A stretch of DNA of 64,000 nucleotides from Marinilabiliaceae bacterium UBA5488 (lineage in GTDB: Bacteria > Bacteroidota > Bacteroidia > Bacteroidales > Marinilabiliaceae). Shown here piece by piece: positions 17,639 to 25,567 of this stretch (positions are counted from its first letter, which is position 1; the number at the start of each line of letters is the position of its first letter). Below the pieces are notes generated by a model. That model did no database searches. It was not told the DNA's origin and saw only the letters and a program-made list of their open reading frames with translations. The position numbers and the translations under genes were made by a program. The DNA is taken from NCBI GenBank assembly GCA_002427105.1, contig DIPM01000031.1:1-64000 (forward strand), given 5' to 3'.

Positions 17639-19003
17639 GTGAATACTATGCCCGAAGTTCATGAACTTACCGCCATATCGCCCATTGACGGGCGCTATCG
17701 GAGCAAAGTTGAAAGTCTCGCTCCCTATTTCTCCGAGTTTGCTCTAATTCGTTACCGGGTGATGGTAGAGGTGGAGTATTTTATTGCATTATGCGAAATA
17801 CCCTTACCTCAACTAAGCTCCTTCGACAAGGGCTTGTATAATAGTTTGCGGCTGATATACAAAGACTTTAGCATTGAAGATGCCGGGAAGGTTAAGAATA
17901 TTGAGACCGTAACCAACCATGACCTCAAGGCTGTAGAGTATTTTATTAAAGAGAAGTTTGAAATACTTGGACTTGATAGTTTTAAGGAATTTATCCATTT
18001 TGGACTGACCTCACAAGATATTAATAATACGGCTATTCCTGCCTCATTGCGCGATGCAATGATGGATATATATTTTCCCTTAATTGAGGGTCTTATTTCA
18101 CGCCTGGATAAGATGGCAAATGAGTGGAAAGGTGTAGCCATGCTTGCTAAAACCCATGGTCAGCCTGCATCGCCTACCCGCCTTGGTAAAGAAATAATGG
18201 TGTTTGCAGAACGCTTGCGTCAACAACTATTTTTGCTGAAAGCTTTGCCATTTTCAGGGAAGTTTGGCGGTGCAACCGGCAACTTCAACGCTCATAAAGT
18301 AGCTTATCCCTCGATTGACTGGGAGGCTTTTGGACACGATTTTTTGCAAAACTCCTTAAAGCTTAAGAGAGAGAGGTTTACTACGCAGATAAGTAATTAC
18401 GACAATCTGGCGGCTATATTTGATAATCTAAAACGTATTAACACTGTTATGCTTGATCTTTGTCGTGACATGTGGACCTACATAATGATGGAGTATTTCA
18501 AGCAGAGCATAAAGAAGGGAGAGGTGGGATCAAGTGCTATGCCTCACAAAGTCAACCCCATAGATTTTGAAAACGCAGAAGGAAACATTGGTTTAGCAAA
18601 TGCTGTTTTTGAGCATCTCGCCTCTAAGTTGCCCGTATCCCGATTGCAGCGCGATCTTACTGACTCTACTGTGCTGAGAAACATCGGAGTTCCCCTGAGT
18701 CATACTGTTATATCAATTAAATCTATTGAAAAAGGCCTTGGCAAACTTCTTCTTAACAAGAAGGCTATCGATAAAGACCTCGAAGATAACTGGGCTGTAG
18801 TAGCCGAAGCTATCCAGACTATACTGCGTCGTGAAGGCTATCCTAATCCCTACGAGGCGCTAAAGGAGCTTACTCGTACCAATAGCGTGATTAGCGGCAA
18901 CTCGATTGCCGATTTTATTGATAGTTTGGAAGTCCCGGAAGCAGTAAAGGCTGAGTTGAAGCGAATCAGCCCTACGACTTATACCGGAATAGATATGTTT
19001 TAG
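17639..19003 (+). CDS. purB: Adenylosuccinate lyase
   Basis: A 454-residue protein of the E. coli-type PurB length. It splits adenylosuccinate to AMP and fumarate, and SAICAR to AICAR and fumarate, in purine synthesis. The fumarase/aspartase-superfamily signature GSSAMPHKVNPIDFENAEGN lies near residue 297, with TSQDINNTA near 122 and KTHGQPASPT near 168 (catalytic His region). The start is GTG 17639 or ATG 17648 (MPEVHELTAISPIDGRY); the shorter form is equally plausible. The ABC exporter follows after 31 bases. Confidence 0.96.
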   Translation: MNTMPEVHELTAISPIDGRYRSKVESLAPYFSEFALIRYRVMVEVEYFIALCEIPLPQLSSFDKGLYNSLRLIYKDFSIEDAGKVKNIETVTNHDLKAVEYFIKEKFEILGLDSFKEFIHFGLTSQDINNTAIPASLRDAMMDIYFPLIEGLISRLDKMANEWKGVAMLAKTHGQPASPTRLGKEIMVFAERLRQQLFLLKALPFSGKFGGATGNFNAHKVAYPSIDWEAFGHDFLQNSLKLKRERFTTQISNYDNLAAIFDNLKRINTVMLDLCRDMWTYIMMEYFKQSIKKGEVGSSAMPHKVNPIDFENAEGNIGLANAVFEHLASKLPVSRLQRDLTDSTVLRNIGVPLSHTVISIKSIEKGLGKLLLNKKAIDKDLEDNWAVVAEAIQTILRREGYPNPYEALKELTRTNSVISGNSIADFIDSLEVPEAVKAELKRISPTTYTGIDMF

Positions 19004-19034
19004 CGTTAATCACTAATCATTATATAAACAGAGA

Positions 19035-20858
19035 ATGAAGGAGTTTTTTAAAATAGCCTGGCAATATTTAAAGCCATATAAACATTTACTTGTACTGAGT
19101 TTTATTTTCAACCTGCTATCGGCTGTCTTCGCGGTGTTTTCCATTGCCGCTATGATACCTATGCTTGAGATTATCCTGATGCAGGACTCGAAGGTGTATG
19201 AGCTTATGCCGCTGACTCTTGACTTTGATTCTCTGATTAATAATGTGTATTACTATATCACCTACTACAAAGAGCAATACGGACCGGGCTACTCACTACT
19301 TTTTGTAGGGATTTTCCTTATTTGCGGCACACTTTTAAAAACCGGAACCTCATATCTTGCGTCATTTACCAGTATCGGCCTGCGCAATGGAGTGGTCAGA
19401 GATTTAAGGAAGAAGATATATGCCAAAATTCTAATACTTCCTATGAGCTTCTTTAGCTCTGAGCGAAAGGGTGATATTATCTCGCGTTCAACAGGTGACG
19501 TGCAAGAGGTTGAAAATTCTATTATGTCTTCACTTGATATGGCCTTGAAGAATCCTGTTATGATTATGGTCTATCTGGTTACTATGTTTCTTTTCAGTGT
19601 AGAACTGACTCTTTTTGTGTTAGTTATGCTTCCTCTGGCCGGTCTTATAATTGGTCGTATAGGCCGCAGCCTAAAAAAGAAGTCGAAGAAGGGACAGGAG
19701 AAGATGGGAGTAATACTTGGAGTATTGGAAGAGACTCTCTCTGGGCTGCGTATTATTAAGGCCTTCAATGCAGAGGGAAGAATGAAAACACGATACAATA
19801 ATGAAAATGAAGGATATAAGAATATTATGAATCGTCTGATGCGCCGCCGTGAGTTGGCGCATCCGGTAAGCGAGTTTTTAGGAACCATTGTGGTGGTGAT
19901 GGTCGTTTGGTACGGCGGTACTCTTATTTTAAGCCAGGAGAGCACTCTGGCACCGGCAGCTTTTTTATCATATATCGGCATCTTTTATTTGATTATAAAC
20001 CCTTCTAAAGCTTTTTCGCAAGCGTTTTTTAGTATCCAAAAGGGACTGGCTGCTTATGAGCGGATCGATATGATATTAAAGGCAGATGTGTCAATTAAAG
20101 AAGCGAAAGATGCCCAAAGCATTAGCGAACTTAAGCATTCGGTGGAGTATCGCAATGTTACCTTTGCCTATCATGATCGTCCGGTTTTGAAAAATATTAG
20201 TGTTAAGATACCAAAAGGAAAGACGGTGGCATTGGTGGGGCAGTCGGGAAGCGGAAAGTCAACCTTCGTTGATTTGCTCCCCCGATTATACGATATACAA
20301 CAGGGAGAAATTCTGATAGACGGCATTGACATCAGACAGCTAAAAATATTTGACTTACGTCATTTGATGGGTAATGTTAACCAGGATGCAATACTGTTTA
20401 ACGATACAATTTATAATAATATAGTATTTGGAGTAGATTCGGCTAGCCCCGAAGAGGTTGAAGCAGCGGCTCGCGTAGCTAATGCTCACGATTTTATTAT
20501 GGAAACAGAACATGGCTATGATACCATGGTTGGCGACAGGGGCGGCAAACTATCAGGTGGTCAGCGCCAGCGCCTAAGCATTGCCAGGGCGGTTTTACGT
20601 AATCCTCCCATACTTATTTTAGACGAGGCCACCTCAGCCCTTGACACGGAGTCTGAACTTCTGGTTCAGCAGGCTCTTGAAAATCTTATGGCCAACCGTA
20701 CCTCTATAGTGATAGCGCACAGGCTTTCAACTGTGCGCAGCGCCGATTTGATTTGTGTTTTTCATGAAGGTGAAATCGTTGAACGTGGAACCCATTCTGA
20801 GCTTATTGCCTTTGAAGGAATCTATAAGAAATTGCATGAGCTGCAGATGAGGGAGTGA
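19035..20858 (+). CDS. MsbA-like ABC exporter (fused permease and ATPase)
   Basis: A 607-residue half-transporter. Residues 1-320 form a six-helix exporter domain. The nucleotide-binding domain follows, with Walker A GQSGSGKST near residue 402, signature LSGGQRQR near 506, Walker B ILILDEATSALD near 525 and the switch His in IVIAHRLST. It acts as a dimer in the inner membrane. Lipid A-core flipping (MsbA) is the usual annotation for such Bacteroidota proteins, but other lipid or drug substrates are possible. It lies just downstream of purB. Confidence 0.9.
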   Translation: MKEFFKIAWQYLKPYKHLLVLSFIFNLLSAVFAVFSIAAMIPMLEIILMQDSKVYELMPLTLDFDSLINNVYYYITYYKEQYGPGYSLLFVGIFLICGTLLKTGTSYLASFTSIGLRNGVVRDLRKKIYAKILILPMSFFSSERKGDIISRSTGDVQEVENSIMSSLDMALKNPVMIMVYLVTMFLFSVELTLFVLVMLPLAGLIIGRIGRSLKKKSKKGQEKMGVILGVLEETLSGLRIIKAFNAEGRMKTRYNNENEGYKNIMNRLMRRRELAHPVSEFLGTIVVVMVVWYGGTLILSQESTLAPAAFLSYIGIFYLIINPSKAFSQAFFSIQKGLAAYERIDMILKADVSIKEAKDAQSISELKHSVEYRNVTFAYHDRPVLKNISVKIPKGKTVALVGQSGSGKSTFVDLLPRLYDIQQGEILIDGIDIRQLKIFDLRHLMGNVNQDAILFNDTIYNNIVFGVDSASPEEVEAAARVANAHDFIMETEHGYDTMVGDRGGKLSGGQRQRLSIARAVLRNPPILILDEATSALDTESELLVQQALENLMANRTSIVIAHRLSTVRSADLICVFHEGEIVERGTHSELIAFEGIYKKLHELQMRE

Positions 20859-20915
20859 GACTGAAACCTTGGGTATAGGTTTTTCGTAAGTCAAATATGT
20901 CTTAGACAATGTATT

Positions 20916-21575
20916 ATGAGGTATTTTGCTACTTACTTTCTTTCTGTTTTTTTTCTGTCATTTCCTTTTTTGCTCCAATTTGCTAAAGGTGAAGAGCCGA
21001 AGGGGCTTTCTTCTTTGCCGGCGGCCTGGACTATTCCTGAGGCTTACCACGACGTTTTTGAACTGGTTGCCGAGTTTATCCCCAACTTACACAATCAGAA
21101 TATTGTTGTCAGGGCAGGCAAACTTGCAACTACCATGAACGTTAGGCCTAGCTTGTTTTCCTTGCTGTTTAAAAATCGGGATAAGCGTACTTACGTAATC
21201 AGGGTTAATACTGATAGTGATTTTAACGGTGTTTTATATGAAGATGTTCCTGAATTGGCAAGGGTTGGCTTGGTGATGCACGAGTTGATGCACATCAAAG
21301 ATTATAAATCAAGGAATTTTTTCGGGGTACTGCAAAGAGGCATGCAATACCTTTCGGTAAGAGGAAAAACTAAATTTGAACAAGAAATTGACCGGATGGT
21401 AATTGAAGAAGGGATGAGGAATTATCTGTTTTTGTGGGCTCTATATATTATGGAAGAGTCGGATGCCGGCTTCGACTATAAAGAGTTTAAACGTTCAACT
21501 TATTTGACCCCTGCTGAGATATTTATAGATTTTTATGATGATGGTGTTTTGCAGGATATGCCGCTAATACTTTAA
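20916..21575 (+). CDS. Exported HELMH protein, possible zinc metalloprotease
   Basis: A 219-residue protein. A signal peptide (FLSVFFLSFPFLLQFAKG) precedes a soluble domain with HELMH at residues 122-126, the HExxH zinc motif of metallopeptidases. A downstream Glu-rich helix (FEQEIDRMVIEEGM, near residue 155) may give the third ligand. It matches no family that I can name. The TAA stop lies inside the left inverted repeat of the adjoining IS remnant, so the native C-terminus may have been changed by the insertion. Confidence 0.7.
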   Translation: MRYFATYFLSVFFLSFPFLLQFAKGEEPKGLSSLPAAWTIPEAYHDVFELVAEFIPNLHNQNIVVRAGKLATTMNVRPSLFSLLFKNRDKRTYVIRVNTDSDFNGVLYEDVPELARVGLVMHELMHIKDYKSRNFFGVLQRGMQYLSVRGKTKFEQEIDRMVIEEGMRNYLFLWALYIMEESDAGFDYKEFKRSTYLTPAEIFIDFYDDGVLQDMPLIL

Positions 21576-22512
21576 CCCACATTGCAGCTATCCATCCATA
21601 ATTGCGTGATAATGTGACTTTTCATTTTTCAAAATTCCCCCAGTGTGCCACACAGATTTTTTCCGCTTCAATGGAATATCATTATACTTTAGTTTGCTGC
21701 AGATTTGACGCACCTCCTGCGTTGGCTCGCTACATTGCCTGATCTTTTCAACGTTATAACCCGTCAGTTCGCATACTGCAGAGTTCTCTTTTATCCAAGA
21801 TGCTGTCTTGAGTTCGGATGCAGGGTAAACAGTACGGCCGATAATATGAGTAGCAGCCAGGTTGACTTGCTCATCACTCCACCCTCTGGATTTTAAATAA
21901 GTGTCTATCCCCAATTGTTTTAGTGCTTGATAACATAGAGATTCCGCCCCAATTTCACGAATGTTTTTGTTTTTTAGCGTATTGAGCTTCACGGTATCTA
22001 TATCTTCGGGTGTATGCGAGCTTGTGTCAATCTTCCTTTTCTGTTTTAATTGCCCATAGAAGTGCTGCGCCAGTTGTTCAATCTTTTCATCTTTGCAGCT
22101 AAAAAGCGTTGGCTTACCTTTAATTAATTCGTTCAGGCGTTCAAGAAAAAGTATTTTGTCGTCAAAATCAGGAAGTTCATGAAGCTGCCCCAATCCTAAA
22201 ACCATACGTTGCCGAGAGATCCCAAACTCATCACGGTAGCTTTCGCTCAACCTGTAATAAGTGTGGGTGGTCTTTTCGCTCACGCAATATTTACGGATTG
22301 TCTTGATATACATGCCTTCAAATATCGGACTTAATCCCCTAAGAGCCAAAAATTTGGTAGTCCACACAATGACGTTTTTTCAAGCCATGAAAAATAGCGT
22401 GCCTGATTATGTGGAAGTTACAAAATTACCCCCGTGAAAATAGCTTGAAAAAAGTTAGAAAAGCTCCTTTTTTAACTAAATTGGGCTTTTAAGCCTGCAA
22501 TGTGGGTTAAAG
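21570..22512. mobile_element. IS1634-like remnant with intact ends
   Basis: Perfect 18-bp inverted repeats, CTTTAACCCACATTGCAG at 21570-21587 and its complement at 22495-22512, enclose 943 bases with one transposase-derived frame. TTAA occurs at each edge and could be a palindromic target duplication, in which case the true ends begin at CCCACATTG. The catalytic core of the transposase is missing, so the element cannot move alone but might be moved in trans. Confidence 0.8.
21588..22313 (-). pseudogene. Internally deleted IS1634/IS4-type transposase
   Basis: A 241-residue frame. Residues 1-205 match the N-terminal region of IS1634-like transposases (MYIKTIRKYC, then TYYRLSESYRDEFG, SDEQVNLAATHIIGRTVYPA and YNVEKI). 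The sequence then jumps to a tail with KLKYNDIPLKRKKSVWHT, which resembles the extreme C-terminus of full-length transposases. The DDE catalytic core that should lie between is absent; full-length members are about twice this size. The join kept the frame. The stop lies at the inner edge of the left inverted repeat. Confidence 0.75.
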
Positions 22513-22785
22513 TTTTTTTAATCCCTTCTAAATGTAGATATTAGATAATTATTTGAAATTTCTTGACAAAAAGTTTGGAGTAATATTAGCTGAGCTGTAT
22601 GATTGGAGCCAAAAAAGGTGCTTATGATAATGGTTTTGACTACTACATAGTGTCTGTAAATCCGTTGTTTAAGGCTGTTTTAGAGATGATTCACAGATTG
22701 ATAGTGAAAAAAAATAGCCGGGTGGGTGGTTTCTAGGCTGGGAATTGGGCGACAAAGAAAGCTTAAATATTATCCTCTACCAGTT
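22513..22785. other. Intergenic, nothing recognised
   Basis: A/T-rich sequence between the IS remnant and the DUF4143 ATPase gene. I see no gene, strong hairpin or promoter that I would defend. Confidence 0.4.
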
Positions 22786-24102
22786 TTAGGAGCCATTTAA
22801 GCTGATTTGTTCAATAGCATTAATCCCATACAAAGGTATGTTGGTCATCCATGTTTCTTTTTTGTAATCCGACAATGAAGTCCGTATGGCTGTTTTAGGA
22901 CTGTGTTTTTGACAAAAAAGTTTGAAACTGTTTGATTTTAAACTTTCTCCTGCTTTCACTTCGATGGGAATAATTTCGTTATTTTCGGTCTGTACCAAAA
23001 AATCCAGCTCGTATTTGCTGTTGTCAAAAGTGTGGTAATAAATGGATAGCGTTTCACTTAGGGCAAGTTGCTGAAACACATATTGCTCTGTCAAAGCTCC
23101 TTTAAATTCACGAAATACGACATCGCCTTGGGCAATAGTTTTGGCGTTCAGTCGCGACATGGCACTCAAGAGCCCTACATCATTGTGGAACAGCTTAAAA
23201 GCAGACAGCTCCTGATAAGCAACCAAAGGTAAGGCGGGTTTAGATGTGTTATATACTTTATGCAACAGACCTGCGTCTGTCAGCCATTGTATAGCTAACT
23301 CAAAGTCTTTTGCTCTTGCTCCCTCTTTGATTACTCCGTAAATGAATTTTTTATTCTCTTTCGACAATTGAGCCGGAATACTGTCCCAAACCATATTAAT
23401 ACGTGGCAGAATTTCTTTTGGGGCATGTTTTGAAAAATCACTTCGGTATGAAGCAATGATTTGATTCTGAAGAAGACGAACACTTTGCCAGTCGCGGTTA
23501 ATAGCAAAATCGCTCACGGCTTCAGGCATGCCACCTATAAACAAATAATAGCGTAGGTAATTAACCAACTTTTGCTTGAAGAAACTTAAGTTTTCCAGAT
23601 CTCCACTTTCCAAAAGTTTTGCTATACCAGTTTCGTCCATTGCCAATAAAAATTCGTGAAATGACATCGGGTATAGTTTCATAAAATCAACTTTCCCTAC
23701 AGGGAAAGACTCCCCGTGATGAATATTTACACCCAAAAGAGAACCTGCTCCGATAATGTGGTACTCGGGAGCATCTTCATAAAAATATTTGAGTGCTGTA
23801 AGTCCTTTGGGTGCTGCCTGAATTTCGTCGAAAATAATTAGTGTATCATCCGCAGAAATTTTAAGATTGCAATATGCACTCAGTACAGTCATTATTCTAT
23901 TGGCGTCAAAGTCTGTTTCAAACAGGTTTCTTGGGGCATTTGGATGTTCAAGATTGATATATGCAAGTTGTTTGTATTCCGTTTTTCCGAATTCCTTCAA
24001 AAGATAAGTCTTTCCTACCTGTCTTGCACCCAGGAAGAGTAGTGGTTTTCTATTTTTTGATAACTTCCACTTTTTCAGACTTTTAAATTTATATCTATAC
24101 AT
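22786..24102 (-). CDS. AAA ATPase with DUF4143
   Basis: A 438-residue cytosolic P-loop ATPase. The Walker A is GARQVGKT at residues 25-32 and the Walker B is LIIFDEIQ near 95. A winged-helix segment follows (about 205-290). The C-terminal DUF4143 domain carries a restriction-endonuclease-like motif, YELDFLVQ plus EIIPIEVKAG near residue 385, the D-x(n)-ExK pattern. Such genes are widespread, often horizontally moved, and without a firm function. ATG 24102 is chosen because it lies 4 bases after a GGAG and sits in the first unit of the upstream repeat. Confidence 0.88.
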   Translation of the reverse strand: MYRYKFKSLKKWKLSKNRKPLLFLGARQVGKTYLLKEFGKTEYKQLAYINLEHPNAPRNLFETDFDANRIMTVLSAYCNLKISADDTLIIFDEIQAAPKGLTALKYFYEDAPEYHIIGAGSLLGVNIHHGESFPVGKVDFMKLYPMSFHEFLLAMDETGIAKLLESGDLENLSFFKQKLVNYLRYYLFIGGMPEAVSDFAINRDWQSVRLLQNQIIASYRSDFSKHAPKEILPRINMVWDSIPAQLSKENKKFIYGVIKEGARAKDFELAIQWLTDAGLLHKVYNTSKPALPLVAYQELSAFKLFHNDVGLLSAMSRLNAKTIAQGDVVFREFKGALTEQYVFQQLALSETLSIYYHTFDNSKYELDFLVQTENNEIIPIEVKAGESLKSNSFKLFCQKHSPKTAIRTSLSDYKKETWMTNIPLYGINAIEQISLNGS

Positions 24103-24289
24103 TTTTCTCCTGCTTTTTAATCGCAAAATTACACTTTTCTCTAGTAGTATTACCTAAAATTTACACTTTTCTCCCGGTTTTTAATCAAAAAACTACACTT
24201 TTCTCCCGGTTTTTAATCAAAAAACTACACTTTTCTCCAATAATATAGCTTAAAAACCACATTTTTCTACGGGATTGCTAAATGCGTAA
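24098..24289. repeat. Six-copy 32-bp direct repeat at ATPase start
   Basis: Units begin at 24098, 24130, 24162, 24194, 24226 and 24258, always exactly 32 bases apart. Units 3 and 4 are identical. Units 1, 2, 5 and 6 share the core TACACTTTTCTC with one to a few changes, and most share an A/T-rich tail. On the minus strand the core reads GAGAAAAGTGTA. In unit 1 it reads GGAGAAAAATGTA, which is the Shine-Dalgarno-like sequence and ATG of the DUF4143 ATPase. Confidence 0.9.
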
Positions 24290-24341
24290 ATTTCACATGA
24301 TTTATATAGAATAAAGATATACAGATGAAACTTTAAATCAT

Positions 24342-24349
24342 TATGTTTG
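24342..24349 (+). promoter_or_regulatory. -7 element for T9SS-tail gene
   Basis: TATGTTTG is a perfect TAnnTTTG match 28 bases before ATG 24377. It overlaps the earlier TTG start of the same frame at 24347, which rules that start out if the promoter is real. No clear -33 element. Confidence 0.5.
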
Positions 24350-24376
24350 TATAAATATAGACAAGTCTTTTATTTT

Positions 24377-24730
24377 ATGCTCAGGATACACAACTACATA
24401 TTAACTCGAGTATTATTGCCTCTGGTAACGCTTATGTTATTTCTGACAACTGCCAAGGCTGAGGGTTTGTTTCCTTCGTCTCAGACAAATTCGGTTGATG
24501 TATATATTGATGCCTACACCGGTGAATTGGTTGTGAACAATAAGGTCAGTAGCGTATATGAAGTAAGAATTTTTGATCTTACAGGCAAAGAGGTAATGAA
24601 AGCCGCGCAGCCGCAATCGGACTTGAATAGTCGCCTTGATATTTCCGGATTAAGCAAGGGACTTTACCTTGTTAGGGTGTCGCCCACTCCGGATGCTCCG
24701 GCTCTTACGATAAAAATAATGCTGCGCTAA
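24377..24730 (+). CDS. Small exported protein that is mostly a T9SS-type C-terminal domain
   Basis: A 117-residue protein: signal peptide to about TTAKAEG, about 15 residues of linker, then a beta-sandwich like the type IX secretion type A sorting domain. Evidence is the order VDVYIDAYTGELVVNN, YEVRIFDLTGKEVM, LDISGLSKGLYLVRV and a final IKIMLR. Such domains normally sit after a large cargo; here there is no cargo. It may be a free domain, a remnant of a larger gene, or a small periplasmic protein. It is convergent with msrB and shares the terminator. Confidence 0.7.
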   Translation: MLRIHNYILTRVLLPLVTLMLFLTTAKAEGLFPSSQTNSVDVYIDAYTGELVVNNKVSSVYEVRIFDLTGKEVMKAAQPQSDLNSRLDISGLSKGLYLVRVSPTPDAPALTIKIMLR

Positions 24731-24745
24731 GCCTCCGCTTAGCGC
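24724..24745. terminator. Hairpin overlapping two stop codons
   Basis: GCGCTAAGC at 24724-24732 pairs with GCTTAGCGC at 24737-24745 around a 4-base loop. The TAA of the plus gene (24728-24730) and the stop of msrB (24739-24741) both lie in the stem, so one hairpin serves both convergent genes. Confidence 0.75.
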
Positions 24746-25224
24746 TTATTTACTTCACTTTCGGGAATGAAAATCATGGATATGCTGTTTACGCAGTGTC
24801 TAGTGTTTTCAGGTGTATGCCCCTCGCCGATAAAAACGTGACCAAGATGACCATCACAGCGTGCACAGGTGATTTCTGTCCTTCTTCCATCAGGATCAGG
24901 ACTGCGCTTAACTGCTCCTTCAACTTCCTTGTCAAAAGATGGCCAACCACAATGAGCTTCAAATTTATCAACACTGTTGTATAGATGGGCTCCACATTGT
25001 TTGCAGACGTAAATACCGGGTTTATCTAAGAGATTATACTCGCCGGTAAAAGGCCGTTCGGTACCTTTATTTTTTATAACATACTCTTCTTCAGGAGTTA
25101 ATGCTCTGAGATTGTTTGTTTTCATAGTCGAATCTTTTTGCGAATATAGAGAAATAGCTACAAACATAAAAACTGTTAGCGGCAGGTATTTTATATAATA
25201 TCCTTGTTTTATTGAGGCTTGCAT
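24739..25224 (-). CDS. msrB: Peptide-methionine (R)-S-oxide reductase
   Basis: A 161-residue MsrB with an N-terminal signal segment (YLPLTVFMFVAISLYSQ), so it likely acts in the periplasm. Zinc Cys pairs CKQC and CARC are present, with GWPSF and the catalytic Cys in RHCVNSISM. It reduces the R-sulfoxide of methionine in proteins. The frame opens at a TTG (25269), but ATG 25224 fits the signal peptide better; ATG 25121 (MKTNNLRALTPEEE) would give a cytosolic form. Confidence 0.93.
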   Translation of the reverse strand: MQASIKQGYYIKYLPLTVFMFVAISLYSQKDSTMKTNNLRALTPEEEYVIKNKGTERPFTGEYNLLDKPGIYVCKQCGAHLYNSVDKFEAHCGWPSFDKEVEGAVKRSPDPDGRRTEITCARCDGHLGHVFIGEGHTPENTRHCVNSISMIFIPESEVNKR

Positions 25225-25499
25225 CGGCTTGTGAAGATTTGATTTAACATTTCGGCAATAAATAAACAATCAAAGCAGAGCAGAAGTTCATACCGATAAG
25301 TTACTTAATCTAATTCTAAATTAGCTAAGACAAGATTATAAAAATTAGCCGGTCCTTACGCAGAAAGCAAAAAAGTCTTAAAATGTAACTGTTTGTAATG
25401 TTGATTTTTAGATGAAGCAAATTGTGACTTTAACAAATTTCGGGTGTAGCACAAAACAGATTTCAGTATAAATGATTGTTATACAGTTGATTTATGAGG

Positions 25500-25530
25500 T
25501 TTGTTGGAACCGCTCTTTATCTTATATTTG
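25500..25530 (+). promoter_or_regulatory. Bacteroidota promoter TTTG-N19-TATATTTG for etfB operon
   Basis: TTTG at 25500-25503, a 19-base spacer and TATATTTG at 25523-25530 fit the consensus exactly. Transcription would begin near 25537, about 30 bases before ATG 25568. It lies downstream of the longer frame start at 25472, which is therefore rejected. Confidence 0.82.
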
Positions 25531-25567
25531 TGCTTCAAAAATTAAAAAATCTTCTAAATTTTATAAA

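Noticed and set aside
21588..22313. Toxin-antitoxin or novel defence gene
   Set aside because: The N-terminal pattern and the flanking perfect inverted repeats identify a transposase remnant.
22786..24126. Defence-system ATPase with partner genes
   Set aside because: DUF4143 ATPases are common single genes; the neighbours are an IS remnant and a T9SS-tail gene, with no nuclease, toxin or effector partner to support a system.
24130..24289. CRISPR array
   Set aside because: The 32-base repeats are directly adjacent with no unique spacers, and no cas gene is in the window.
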